Assembly (NCBI RefSeq): GCF_028682455.1
Contig: NZ_JANHLD010000002.1
Coordinates: 372,001 to 436,000 of the forward strand
Length of the DNA stretch: 64,000 nucleotides
Direction of reading: 5' to 3'
Source: Pseudomonas putida
Lineage (GTDB): Bacteria > Pseudomonadota > Gammaproteobacteria > Pseudomonadales > Pseudomonadaceae
Below, one piece after another: positions 14,692-23,540 of this stretch (within the stretch, counting starts at the first letter, position 1; every line of letters begins with the position of its first letter). Both the position numbers and the translations under genes were made by a program. Below the pieces are notes generated by a model that was not told where the DNA came from, searched no databases, and was given only the letters and a program-made list of their open reading frames with translations.

Positions 14692-17600
14692 ATGCACCTG
14701 CTGCGGACCCAGCCCGGCGGCTTCGTGCCGGACGACAGCATTGCCGACCTGGGGCAGACCCCGGCGCAGCTTGTGATTCTCTGCAGCGGTGACTCGCACC
14801 TGGCATTGCTGGCCGAGACCGCCCAGCAATTGCCCGAGGATTTCCCCAGCCTGCGCCTGGCCAACCCCATGCAGGTGCAGAACCATGCTTCGGTCGACCT
14901 GTATGTGGACGAGGTGCTGCGTCACGCCAAGGTCATTCTGGTGTCGCTGCACGGTGGCGTCGGCTACTGGCGCTACGGGGTCGAGCAATTGCTGGAGCTG
15001 GCTGCCCGTGGCGTGCAACTGATCCTGGTGCCGGGCGATGACCGCCCCGACCCGGAACTCAGCAGCCTGAGCACGGTGCCGGCCGAGCACGCCGAGCGGC
15101 TCTGGCACTACCTGCGCCAGGGCGGCAAGGCCAATGCCCTGAACCTGTTCAACTGCCTGGCCAGCCAGTGCCTGCAGCGTGACTACCCCTGGAGCGAGCC
15201 GCAGCAACTGCCGCGCACTGCCGTGTATCACCCCCGCAAGGCCGCCGCGCAATTGCAGGACTGGTATGCCGACTGGCAGGTGACGCAGCCGGTGGTGCCG
15301 ATCCTGTTCTACCGCTCTCACCTGCAGGCGGCCAACACGGCGTTTATCGACACCTTCTGCGAGCGCTTGCAGCGGGCCGGGCTCAACCCCTTGCCGATTG
15401 CCGTGGCCAGCCTCAAGGAAGCCGGCTGCCTGGCCCAGGTCGAAGACTGGCTGGATGAAGTCGATGCCGCCTTGATCATCAACACCACAGGCTTTGCCCA
15501 GTCCAGCCCCGAACAGCCGCACTTGCGGCCGTTTCGCCGTGACATTCCGGTGTTGCAGGCCATCTGCGCGCAGGACAACGAACCGGGCTGGGAGGCCAGC
15601 GAGCAGGGCCTGGGGGCGCGGGACCTGGCCATGCACATTGTGTTGCCGGAACTGGACGGGCGCATCATTACCCGGCCAATCAGCTTCAAGGACCTGGCCT
15701 GGCGCAGCGAACGCAGCCAGTCGGATGTGGTCTGCTACCGCCCTCATGCCGAGCGCATGGACTTTGTCGCGGAGTTGGCGCGGCGCTGGTGTGTATTGGC
15801 GCAGTTGCCCAACCCGGACAAGCGCGTGGCCCTGATCCTGGCCAATTACCCGACCCGGGACGGGCGCATCGGCAATGGCGTGGGCCTGGATACGCCGGCA
15901 GCGGCGTTGAATATCCTGCGTGCCCTCAAGGAGCAGGGTTATCCGCTTGGCCAACTGCCCGACAGTGGTACGGCGCTGATTCAGGCGCTGCTGGGCGGCG
16001 TCAGCAATGACCTGGACAGTCTCGACCAGCGCCCCTGCCTGCAAAGCATGGCGATGGACGACTATCTGGCCGCCTTTGCCACCTTGCCCCAGGCCAACCA
16101 GGACGCGGTGCGCGAACGTTGGGGCGAGCCACAGCAGGACCCTATGTGCCGCAATGGCCGGATGATGGTCGCCGGTTTGCGCTTTGGCCTGACCTTTGTC
16201 GGCATCCAGCCGGCCAGGGGCTACCAGCTGGACCAGAGCGCGGTGTACCACGACCCCGACCTGGTACCGCCGCACGGCTACCTTGCGTTCTACTTCTGGC
16301 TGCGCCACGGCTATGGCGCCGATGCGCTCATCCATGTCGGCAAGCACGGCAACCTCGAGTGGCTGCCGGGCAAGGGCGTGGGCCTGTCCGGCAGTTGCTG
16401 GCCGGACGCCTTGCTCGGGCCGCTGCCGAACATCTATCCCTTCATCGTCAACGACCCGGGCGAGGGCGCCCAGGCCAAGCGGCGTACCCAGGCAGTGATC
16501 ATCGATCACCTGATGCCGCCCTTGACCCGCGCCGAAACCTACGGCCCGCTTCGTCACCTGGAGGCGCTGGCCGACGAGTACTACGAAGCGCAGCTGCTTG
16601 ACCCGCGTCGCGCCCGTGAACTGCAGCGCGATATCCTCGAGCTGGTGCGCGACAACCATATCGACCGCGAGCTGCAGCTTGAAGGCGAGCTGGACGACGC
16701 TGCCGTGTGGCTGCCTCGGCTAGACACTTACCTGTGCGACTTGAAGGAGTCGCAGATCCGCGATGGCTTGCATGTGTTTGGCGAGTCGCCCGCCGGGCGC
16801 CTGCGCACCGATACCTTGCTGGCCTTGCTACGGGTTGCCCGAGGTGATGGGCGCGGGGCCAACGCCAGTCTGCTGCGCGCACTGGCCAAGGCGCTGGCGC
16901 TGGGGTTCGACCCCCTCGATTGCGACCTGGGCCAACCCTGGAGCGGGCCGCGCCCGGCGCTGCTGCAGCAGGTCGATGCCGGGTTGTGGCGAACGGCCGG
17001 GGACACGCGCGAGCGCCTTGAAGCCTTGGCGGGCCGGTTGATCGCCGACAGCCTGGCGAGCACTGCGCAGGTTCCCGAGGGCGAGCAATGGCTTGAGGTG
17101 CAGGCTGTGTTGCGGGCGTTGGTCGAGGTTGTCGCGCCCCAGCTCGATGCTTGTGGCCCGGCTGAACTGCACGGCCTGCTCGCCGCCCTGCAGGGTCGTT
17201 TTGTACCGGCAGGCCCGAGCGGCGCGCCTAGTCGTGGCCGCCTGGATGTGCTGCCCACCGGGCGCAACTTCTACACCGTGGATGTACGCAACCTGCCGAC
17301 CACTACTGCCTGGCGCATCGGTTTTGCCTCGGCCAACCTGATCCTCGAGCGCCACCTGCAGGACCATGGCGATCACTTGCGCCAACTGGGCCTGTCGGTA
17401 TGGGGCACGGCGACCATGCGCACCGGCGGCGATGATATCGCCCAGGCCATGGCCTTGCTCGGCGTGCGCCCGGTGTGGGCGAGTGGCAGTCAACGGGTCG
17501 ATGACTTCGAGATTCTGCCGTTGAGTGTGCTCGACCGGCCTCGGGTGGACGTGACACTGCGGGTGTCCGGGTTCTTCCGCGATGCCTTCGGCAACCTGAT

Positions 17601-18453
17601 CAACCTGTTCGATGCCGCCGTCCGGGCGGTCGCGGCACTGGATGAGCCCGATGATCTCAACCCGCTGGCCGCCAGGGTGCGCAGCGAGCGTGCCGAGTTG
17701 CTGGCCCAGGGTGTCGAGGCCGAGCAGGCTGCACGCCAGGCGGCTTGGCGCATATTCGGCGCCAAGCCCGGAGCCTATGGTGCCGGGGTGCAGAATGCGA
17801 TTGACGGGCGCCTGTGGCACAGCCGCGAGGACCTCGCCGAGGTCTACCTCAACCACGGCGGCTACGCCTATGGCGCTGCGGACGACGGCACGCCGGCGCG
17901 GGCCGACTTTGCCCGGCGCCTGGGCCAGGTGCAGGCGGTGATCCAGAACCAGGACAACCACGAGCATGACTTGCTCGACTCCAACGATTACTACCAGTTC
18001 CAGGGCGGCATGCTGGCTGCCGTGGAAAGCCTCGGTGGCGCGCCGGCGGCCAGTTACCACGGCGATCACAGCCAGCCGGACCGGCCGCGCATCCGTACCC
18101 TCAAGGAAGAACTAAACCGGGTGATCCGCGCCCGCGCGCTGAACCCCAAGTGGATCGACGGGGTCAAGCGCCACGGCTATAAAGGGGCATTCGAACTCGC
18201 AGCGACAGTCGACAACCTGTTCGCCTTCGATGCCACCACGCACCTGATCGACGATCACCATTACCAGTCGCTGGCCGACGCCTACGTGCTCGACGCGCCG
18301 ACCCGCGACTTTATCCGCCAGCACAATCCCGAGGCCCTGCGCGATATCACCGAACGCCTGCTCGAAGCGCAGCAGCGTGGTTTGTGGCAGGCACCGGGGG
18401 CTTATCGCGAGGCCCTGGAAGAGCAACTGCTCGATGGCGAAGAAGAGACTTGA
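14692..18453 (+). CDS. cobN: Cobaltochelatase subunit CobN
   Basis: A 1253-residue large subunit of the aerobic cobaltochelatase, which inserts Co2+ into hydrogenobyrinic acid a,c-diamide using ATP hydrolysis by the partner AAA+ complex. The CobN/BchH core is clear: HVGKHGNLEWLPGKGVGLS, IYPFIVNDPGEGAQAKRR, WGTATMRTGGDDIAQAM and the late NHGGYAYG and NDYYQFQGG motifs. It begins 3 bp after the cobW stop, and the next gene's ATG is 1 bp after its own stop. Length is normal for the family. Confidence 0.97.
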   Translation: MHLLRTQPGGFVPDDSIADLGQTPAQLVILCSGDSHLALLAETAQQLPEDFPSLRLANPMQVQNHASVDLYVDEVLRHAKVILVSLHGGVGYWRYGVEQLLELAARGVQLILVPGDDRPDPELSSLSTVPAEHAERLWHYLRQGGKANALNLFNCLASQCLQRDYPWSEPQQLPRTAVYHPRKAAAQLQDWYADWQVTQPVVPILFYRSHLQAANTAFIDTFCERLQRAGLNPLPIAVASLKEAGCLAQVEDWLDEVDAALIINTTGFAQSSPEQPHLRPFRRDIPVLQAICAQDNEPGWEASEQGLGARDLAMHIVLPELDGRIITRPISFKDLAWRSERSQSDVVCYRPHAERMDFVAELARRWCVLAQLPNPDKRVALILANYPTRDGRIGNGVGLDTPAAALNILRALKEQGYPLGQLPDSGTALIQALLGGVSNDLDSLDQRPCLQSMAMDDYLAAFATLPQANQDAVRERWGEPQQDPMCRNGRMMVAGLRFGLTFVGIQPARGYQLDQSAVYHDPDLVPPHGYLAFYFWLRHGYGADALIHVGKHGNLEWLPGKGVGLSGSCWPDALLGPLPNIYPFIVNDPGEGAQAKRRTQAVIIDHLMPPLTRAETYGPLRHLEALADEYYEAQLLDPRRARELQRDILELVRDNHIDRELQLEGELDDAAVWLPRLDTYLCDLKESQIRDGLHVFGESPAGRLRTDTLLALLRVARGDGRGANASLLRALAKALALGFDPLDCDLGQPWSGPRPALLQQVDAGLWRTAGDTRERLEALAGRLIADSLASTAQVPEGEQWLEVQAVLRALVEVVAPQLDACGPAELHGLLAALQGRFVPAGPSGAPSRGRLDVLPTGRNFYTVDVRNLPTTTAWRIGFASANLILERHLQDHGDHLRQLGLSVWGTATMRTGGDDIAQAMALLGVRPVWASGSQRVDDFEILPLSVLDRPRVDVTLRVSGFFRDAFGNLINLFDAAVRAVAALDEPDDLNPLAARVRSERAELLAQGVEAEQAARQAAWRIFGAKPGAYGAGVQNAIDGRLWHSREDLAEVYLNHGGYAYGAADDGTPARADFARRLGQVQAVIQNQDNHEHDLLDSNDYYQFQGGMLAAVESLGGAPAASYHGDHSQPDRPRIRTLKEELNRVIRARALNPKWIDGVKRHGYKGAFELAATVDNLFAFDATTHLIDDHHYQSLADAYVLDAPTRDFIRQHNPEALRDITERLLEAQQRGLWQAPGAYREALEEQLLDGEEET

Positions 18454-18454
18454 G

Positions 18455-19453
18455 ATGACTGAACCTGCACATTTCCCGTTGTCTGCCGTGGTCGGCGCCG
18501 ATGAGCTGAAACTGGCCCTGTGCCTGACCGCCATCGACCCGAAGATCGGCGGCGTGCTGATCGAAGGCCCGCGCGGCATGGCCAAGAGCACCCTGGCCCG
18601 TGGCCTGGCCGACCTGTTGGGCGATGGTCCGTTCGTGACCCTGCCGCTGGGTGCCAGTGAAGAGCGCCTGGTCGGCACGCTGGACCTGGACGCGGCATTG
18701 GGGCAGGGCAAGGCGCAGTTCTCGCCGGGCGTGCTGGCCAAGGCCGACGGCGGTGTGCTCTATGTGGATGAGGTCAACCTGTTGGCCGACCACCTGGTGG
18801 ACCTGCTGCTGGATGTGGCGGCCAGCGGGACCAATCGGGTCGAGCGCGACGGTATTTCCCACCGCCACAGCGCCCGCTTTGTGCTGATCGGCACCATGAA
18901 CCCGGAAGAGGGCGAGTTGCGCCCGCAATTACTCGATCGATTTGGCCTCAACGTGGCCCTGGACGGGCAACCGGCACCTGAAGCACGGAGCCAGATCATT
19001 CGTCGGCGCCTGGATTTCGATGCCGACCCCGACGCCTTCTGTACCCACTGGGCGTCGGCCCAGGCGCAGTTGCGCGAGCGGTGCCAGCGGGCGCGCGAAC
19101 GCCTGGCGCAGATTCCGCTCGATGACCAGGCCCTGGCACAGATAACCGAACGCTGTTTCGGCGCTGGCGTCGACGGCTTGCGGGCCGACCTGGTCTGGTT
19201 GCGGGCGGCCAGGGCCCACGCCGCCTGGCGCGATGCCTTGCACATCGAGGCGCAGGATATCGATGCCGTGGCCGAGTTCGCCCTGCGTCACCGTCGTCGT
19301 CAAAGCACTGCGCAGCAAGCAACTGCCCCCGAGCCCCAGGGCGGCCAGTCGGCCACCGGTCAACAAGGGCAGGGCGCCTGGGGAGAGATGCCGCCACATG
19401 CAGCCCCCACCGGCGCGCGGCGCGAGGTGCCGAACTGGGCAAAAAAGCCCTGA
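18455..19453 (+). CDS. ChlI-like AAA+ subunit of cobaltochelatase (short product of chlID)
   Basis: A 332-residue AAA+ ATPase of the ChlI/BchI type: Walker A EGPRGMAKST at residues 37-46, Walker B GVLYVDEVNLL near 98, and arginine-finger region LLDRFGLNVAL. After residue 290 it has a Pro/Gln/Gly-rich linker like that of ChlD proteins. The zero-frame stop (TGA, 19451-19453) comes one codon after a slippery A AAA AAG heptamer at 19441-19447. The same start therefore probably yields this short ChlI-like protein and, by -1 frameshifting, a longer ChlD-like protein. It is translationally linked to cobN by a 1-bp gap. Confidence 0.92.
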   Translation: MTEPAHFPLSAVVGADELKLALCLTAIDPKIGGVLIEGPRGMAKSTLARGLADLLGDGPFVTLPLGASEERLVGTLDLDAALGQGKAQFSPGVLAKADGGVLYVDEVNLLADHLVDLLLDVAASGTNRVERDGISHRHSARFVLIGTMNPEEGELRPQLLDRFGLNVALDGQPAPEARSQIIRRRLDFDADPDAFCTHWASAQAQLRERCQRARERLAQIPLDDQALAQITERCFGAGVDGLRADLVWLRAARAHAAWRDALHIEAQDIDAVAEFALRHRRRQSTAQQATAPEPQGGQSATGQQGQGAWGEMPPHAAPTGARREVPNWAKKP

Positions 19454-19481
19454 GCATCCGTCGCCCGCACTCGGCGGATGC
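19425..19481 (+). promoter_or_regulatory. Programmed -1 ribosomal frameshift signal in chlID
   Basis: The zero frame reads GCA AAA AAG CCC TGA, so 19441-19447 is a canonical A AAA AAG slippery heptamer in the right register. Six bases later a stem begins: GCATCCGTCG (19454-19463) pairs with CGGCGGATGC (19472-19481), ten pairs with one G-U and an 8-nt loop. GAGGTG at 19425-19430 could act as an upstream stimulatory Shine-Dalgarno, as in dnaX. A -1 slip enters exactly the frame of the VWA domain. Confidence 0.9.
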
Positions 19482-20115
19482 AAGACCCCGCCCGGGTAGC
19501 ATCAAGCAAGGTTCCAGGGGGCGCGCCCGCGACGCCGCCCAGGGCAGGGTCGCCTGGCCCGCCACCTTGCTCAAGGGACGACCGCGGCAACGCCTCGACC
19601 TGTGCTGGCAGCAGCGCCGGGCCAGCGCCCAAGAGCTGTGGCTGGTGATCGTCGACGCCTCGGCCTCGACCCGCCGTCACCAGGCCTTGAGTCAGGCCAA
19701 GGGCCTGCTGGCCGGGTTTTTCGACCAGGCATACCGGCAGCGGGCGCGCTTGACCTTGCTCACCGCCAGTGGCAACGCGCCGAGCTGGCAGCGCCATGGC
19801 CTCAAGGCCAGCGCGGCATTGCAGCCGTGGCTCGACAACCTGGGCGCCGGTGGCGGGACGCCCCTGCTGGCAGCCCTGGAGCAGGCGCGCCATTGGCTGC
19901 TGGCCCGCCAACGCCAGTTTCCCGGTGAGCAACAGCGCTGTCTGGTGCTGACCGACGGCCGGCTCAAGGCCTGGGAGCCAGTGGCGCCACTGCCGTGCCC
20001 AAGTTTGCTGGTCGATATGGAACGCGCTGCCGTGCGCCTTGGGCGTGCGCGCTTATTGGCGCAGCAGTTGAACGCCGACTACCAGGCAATAGACAGTTTT
20101 AAAGTGATTGAATAA
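19447..20115 (+). CDS. VWA-domain extension of chlID, made by -1 frameshift (ChlD/CobT-like)
   Basis: This is the -1-frame continuation of the ChlI-like gene. It adds 222 residues, giving a fusion of about 553 residues starting at 18455. The extension begins with a basic Arg/Gly/Ala linker and the typical VAWPATLLKG lead-in, then a von Willebrand A domain with MIDAS motif DASAST and GGGTPLLAAL. The frame has no ATG, GTG or TTG from inside the ATPase gene until a TTG at 19567. That TTG is inside the conserved domain and has no good ribosome site, so independent initiation is unlikely. The fusion would be the middle-size chelatase subunit acting with CobN. Confidence 0.85.
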   Translation, partial: ALSIRRPHSADARPRPGSIKQGSRGRARDAAQGRVAWPATLLKGRPRQRLDLCWQQRRASAQELWLVIVDASASTRRHQALSQAKGLLAGFFDQAYRQRARLTLLTASGNAPSWQRHGLKASAALQPWLDNLGAGGGTPLLAALEQARHWLLARQRQFPGEQQRCLVLTDGRLKAWEPVAPLPCPSLLVDMERAAVRLGRARLLAQQLNADYQAIDSFKVIE

Positions 20116-20175
20116 ATAAGAGGCGTACAGAACAGTACGTGAAGACCGTGCGGCCAAGTGTCGCACTATAAGGAT

Positions 20176-20197
20176 CGGGCAACTAGAAAGTTGCCCG
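20176..20197. terminator. Intergenic hairpin between chlID and a convergent small gene
   Basis: CGGGCAACT, loop AGAA, AGTTGCCCG is a perfect 9-bp stem placed between the convergent chlID and 20215-20481 genes. There is no run of T on either side, so it would be a weak intrinsic terminator. Confidence 0.45.
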
Positions 20198-20214
20198 TGA
20201 GTGTCAGGCAGAAG

Positions 20215-20481
20215 TTACTTAGGCATAGACCAGGGTTGCAGGTCGTAGCCTTTTTCGCTCAATTCGGCGCGCACTTCTTCGATCAGGTGCGCCAATTGCG
20301 CAGGGTCGGTATAGGTGCTGCTTGGCACCTGTTTGCTGCCGATACGGGTACTGGTCCGGTCGATCACTGCCAGGCTAAGTTCGCCAGTACCGTTTGGCGA
20401 ATCCCAGGCTACACACTGGAAGGGCTCGAAGGCGTGGTCGGCAATCAGCAGTGCTTCGTTGACACGGAGCGGGGCATTCAT
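20215..20481 (-). CDS. Small conserved hypothetical protein
   Basis: An 88-residue soluble acidic protein starting MNAPLRVNEALLIADHAFE and ending ...LQPWSMPK. No signal peptide, membrane segment or Cys pairs. The sequence looks like a genuine Pseudomonas protein (ordered strands VAWDSPNGTGELSLAVIDR then a helix AQLAHLIEEVRAELSEKG), but no family is recognised. It converges with chlID and diverges from the sigma-54 activator gene. The start ATG at 20481 is supported mainly by fit and by GAGAGA upstream. Confidence 0.7.
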   Translation of the reverse strand: MNAPLRVNEALLIADHAFEPFQCVAWDSPNGTGELSLAVIDRTSTRIGSKQVPSSTYTDPAQLAHLIEEVRAELSEKGYDLQPWSMPK

Positions 20482-20798
20482 GGGTTCGGTCTCTCTGTGG
20501 GCCCAAACAAAAAATAAAAGTACCGCGCGCTGTGCGGCGGTGAGTTACTTGTACTGATGCACGCAGTACCGGGTGGAGTCACATGCAGGTTTATAATTTT
20601 TTTGTTTTCGGCAAAAAAATTCTAACCGGCGCCGGCTGTGACGTTGAAAGTTGAGGAAAATTCCCGGCGGCCATTTATCGTGCCGGCTTTGCAGACAGAC
20701 GGTAGTGGGCGTCTGACACATCGTTGCTACTGTTACAAACGGGCCTGCCAACGTGCTGTTTCTATTAAAATTCCAACTTTTGGCGCCAAGGAAAGGTC
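20482..20798. other. Intergenic region, AT-rich, no gene seen
   Basis: These 317 bp separate the small minus-strand gene from the activator gene. The middle (about 20590-20625) is clearly AT-richer than the surroundings and includes TATAAT at 20592-20597, which could be a -10 element, though no good -35 is seen. No GG-N10-GC site was found for the plus strand, so the activator itself does not look RpoN-dependent. Confidence 0.4.
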
Positions 20799-22124
20799 AT
20801 GCTTGAACCTTCGTCCAACCGCCGCTTGCTGATCGTCGACCCTTGCGATGATTGTCACCGTTTATTACCAGGGCTGCGTAATGTCGGCTGGGACGTGTAC
20901 AGCTGTACATTGTCCGCGGCCCAGGAGTATCCCTGCGATGTCGGCTTGTTGCGTTTGCAGGCCTCGCACCTGCAGCACCCCGATGCCGTGAAAGACCTCA
21001 TCAGCCGCAGCAACACCGAATGGATTGCCGTACTGAGTCCCGATGAGCTGCGCACGCAGAACGTCGGCGACTTTGTTTGCGAATGGTTTTTCGACTTCCA
21101 CACCTTGCCCTTCGATGTCTCCAGGGTTCAGGTCACCATTGGCCGGGCCTTCGGCATGGCGCGCCTGCGCGGCAAAGGCAACGTTCATGTCGATGGCGCC
21201 GAGCACGAACTGCTGGGCGACAGCCGGCCGATCCGCGAACTGCGCAAGTTGCTCAGCAAACTGGCGCCCACCGAATCACCGGTGCTGATTCGCGGGGAGA
21301 GCGGTACCGGCAAGGAGCTGGTGGCGCGCACCCTGCATCGCCAATCCCAGCGTCGCGACAAGCCCTTCGTGCCGATCAACTGCGGCGCCATTCCGGAGCA
21401 CCTGATCCAGTCGGAACTGTTCGGCCATGAAAAAGGCGCGTTCACCGGTGCTCACCAACGCAAGATCGGGCGAATCGAAGCCGCCAATGGCGGAACCCTG
21501 TTTCTCGATGAAATCGGCGACCTGCCCCTGGAATTGCAAGCCAACCTGCTGCGTTTTCTGCAGGAAAAACACATCGAACGTGTTGGCGGCAGCCAGCCGA
21601 TCGACGTGGATGTGCGGGTACTGGCCGCCACCCACGTCGACCTCGAAAAGGCCATCGAGAGCGGGCGTTTTCGCGAAGACTTGTACTACCGGCTCAATGT
21701 GCTGCAGGTAGTCACCGCCCCCCTGCGTGACCGGCATGGCGACCTGTCGATGCTGGCCAGTCATTTTTCCCGTTTCTACAGCCTGGAAACCGGGCGGCGC
21801 CCGCGCAGTTTCAGCGAGGACGCCCTGGTGGCAATGGGCAAGCACGATTGGCCCGGCAATGTGCGCGAATTGGCCAACCGGGTCAGGCGTGGCCTGGTCC
21901 TGGCCGAGGGGCGGCAGATCGAGGCTCAGGACCTGGGGTTGGCCACCGAGCATGCTTTCGTAGCCAGCATGGGAACCCTGGAAGACTACAAGCATCGGGC
22001 CGAACGCCAGGCGTTGTGCGATGTGCTCAACCGGCACAGTGACAACCTGAGCATTGCCGCCAAGGTGCTGGGGATTTCACGGCCGACTTTCTACAGGCTG
22101 TTGCACAAGCATCAGATTCGTTGA
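20799..22124 (+). CDS. Sigma-54-dependent transcriptional activator (FleQ/VpsR-like), probable fap regulator
   Basis: A 441-residue RpoN enhancer-binding protein. Residues 1-120 form a receiver-like domain, but the phospho-acceptor Asp region is not conserved, as in FleQ and VpsR. The AAA+ domain (about 135-370) has Walker A GESGTGKE near 165, the sigma-54 loop GAFTGA near 213, and Walker B GTLFLDEIGD. A Fis-type helix-turn-helix ends the protein (SIAAKVLGISRPTFYRLL). AAGGAAAGG precedes the ATG. It converges with the fap operon, whose promoter and that of the csgEFG operon both match sigma-54. Control of one or both is a reasonable inference. Confidence 0.92.
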   Translation: MLEPSSNRRLLIVDPCDDCHRLLPGLRNVGWDVYSCTLSAAQEYPCDVGLLRLQASHLQHPDAVKDLISRSNTEWIAVLSPDELRTQNVGDFVCEWFFDFHTLPFDVSRVQVTIGRAFGMARLRGKGNVHVDGAEHELLGDSRPIRELRKLLSKLAPTESPVLIRGESGTGKELVARTLHRQSQRRDKPFVPINCGAIPEHLIQSELFGHEKGAFTGAHQRKIGRIEAANGGTLFLDEIGDLPLELQANLLRFLQEKHIERVGGSQPIDVDVRVLAATHVDLEKAIESGRFREDLYYRLNVLQVVTAPLRDRHGDLSMLASHFSRFYSLETGRRPRSFSEDALVAMGKHDWPGNVRELANRVRRGLVLAEGRQIEAQDLGLATEHAFVASMGTLEDYKHRAERQALCDVLNRHSDNLSIAAKVLGISRPTFYRLLHKHQIR

Positions 22125-22125
22125 T

Positions 22126-22148
22126 CGCGGGGCAGGCCCGCTCCTACC
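22126..22148. repeat. REP-like palindromic element
   Basis: CGCGGGGCAGGCCCGCTCCT plus following bases, a slightly degenerate copy of the same REP, lies directly after the stop codon of the activator gene. Confidence 0.65.
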
Positions 22149-22172
22149 GGGTCGCATCAGTCTCCGCGAAAT

Positions 22173-22200
22173 GAAAAAGCCCGCCGAAGCGGGCTTTTTC
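22173..22200. terminator. Bidirectional intrinsic terminator between the activator gene and fapF
   Basis: GAAAAAGCCCGC, loop CGAA, GCGGGCTTTTTC is a perfect inverted repeat with A and T runs on both flanks, so it can terminate the activator transcript (+) and the fap transcript (-). It starts 49 bp after the activator stop and 14 bp beyond the fapF stop. Confidence 0.9.
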
Positions 22201-22213
22201 GTGGGCGCAAGGC

Positions 22214-23494
22214 TCAGAAGTAGTATGGGAATTTCAAGCTGAAGGAAAAGTCCGGCGAGTCGTCGGTCAAGCCAATGGAAAGGTTCGGCACGATGGTCAG
22301 GTTGTCGGTGGCGGCAAGGGTCATGCCGATGTTGAAGTTGGCCGCGTTGTAGTCGCTGCTCGGGACCGACTGCCAGTCGCCGCCATCGGGCTTGATCTTG
22401 CTCTTGCTGGAGAACTGGTCGGTGAACGAGAACGACATACTCATCTTCTCGTTCAAGGCAAACGCGATACCGGCGCCAATCTGCCAGGAGTCACCGAGTT
22501 TCACGTCGCCCGGGACTTTGGTGTTGATGGTAGGGCTGATGTCGCTGAAGGAGTCCTCCATGTTGTAGGTGTAGGACAGGCTGCCGAAGAGTACGGCAGG
22601 GTCAAAGGTCTTGACCAGCGAGATACCTGGGGTGATCGCCCAGACACCGTTGCCGGTCGGGAGGTCTTCAGGGACCGACAGGTTGTCGTTGGTGGGGTCG
22701 TTGACCAGCTTGATGCCATAGGGATCATCCCCGGTGGGGGCCTTGACCCGCAGGGTGACCACCGCGTCGGGCAGGTTCTCCGACTCGTCGAGGAACTTGT
22801 AGGCCACGCCGACGTTGACGTCGCCAATGGTGGGGTCGCGCTTGACGGTGGCATCGGAAGATACCGGCCCGGCACCGCCCGCACCCCCCGAGGAATAGGT
22901 GGATTCGCGGTAGATTACCGGGATGTTGATGTCGAACTGCCAACGCTGGTCCATGTTGTAGCGGGCGGTCAGGTCCAGGGTCCAGTTATCGGCCTTGATA
23001 CGGTCCAGGTTGATGTTGCCGAGGAAAATCGAGTCCAGGGCCAGGAAACCGTTGAGGACCAGGGCCCGGGTGTCGTAGTGGGTGTAGGTCAGGCCGGTTT
23101 CGACGCTGAACTTGCCGCCACCGAAGAAGCCGCTGGCCTCGTCATAGAGGTTGGACACGCTTTGTGCGGGCTCCGAATCCTCCTTGAGCGACTGGCCGTA
23201 CGAGCTGCCAGTGGTCCCGGGCGCGCCCGCGGCCACCGTCTGGCCGCCGCGGGTGGGCTCGGCGGGCGACTTGGTAAGGCGTTTGGGCTGCGGTGTGACA
23301 GGTGTTTCTTCAACCTGGCGAACGCGCTGTTCAAGTACCATCAGCGCGTTCTGTTGTGCTTCGTAACGCTGTTTCAGCTCCCTGAGTTCTTGTTTTAGTG
23401 CTTCAACCTGAGGGTCGGTCGCTGCGTATAGCAATGTGGCCGGCGTCAGGCTAGTCAAACAGACGATAGCTCTGAGCGTTAAAGATCGGTGCAT
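22214..23494 (-). CDS. fapF: Functional amyloid outer-membrane transporter FapF
   Basis: A 426-residue outer-membrane protein. Signal peptide about 1-24; then a heptad-rich coiled coil (about 27-65, e.g. [19 protein letters not shown]), a low-complexity linker (65-110), and a C-terminal beta barrel ending FPYYF with terminal Phe. FapF forms the trimeric, plugged export channel for Fap subunits. It is the last gene of fapABCDEF, followed by a strong terminator. Length and architecture are normal for the family. Confidence 0.94.
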   Translation of the reverse strand: MHRSLTLRAIVCLTSLTPATLLYAATDPQVEALKQELRELKQRYEAQQNALMVLEQRVRQVEETPVTPQPKRLTKSPAEPTRGGQTVAAGAPGTTGSSYGQSLKEDSEPAQSVSNLYDEASGFFGGGKFSVETGLTYTHYDTRALVLNGFLALDSIFLGNINLDRIKADNWTLDLTARYNMDQRWQFDINIPVIYRESTYSSGGAGGAGPVSSDATVKRDPTIGDVNVGVAYKFLDESENLPDAVVTLRVKAPTGDDPYGIKLVNDPTNDNLSVPEDLPTGNGVWAITPGISLVKTFDPAVLFGSLSYTYNMEDSFSDISPTINTKVPGDVKLGDSWQIGAGIAFALNEKMSMSFSFTDQFSSKSKIKPDGGDWQSVPSSDYNAANFNIGMTLAATDNLTIVPNLSIGLTDDSPDFSFSLKFPYYF

Positions 23495-23540
23495 GGGTTA
23501 GCCGTCCCTTCTGACTACATTTGATGAGACAGAGCGTAGA

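Noticed and set aside
13510..16659. 1049-codon minus-strand open frame across cobW and cobN
   Set aside because: Opposite strand of two certain genes; composition is that of a shadow frame and it crosses the cobW/cobN junction without any domain.
19454..19566. Suspected sequencing frameshift between the ChlI-like and VWA parts
   Set aside because: The slippery heptamer in register, the stem and the nearby stop are what a programmed site needs, so a sequencing error is the less likely explanation, although resequencing would settle it.
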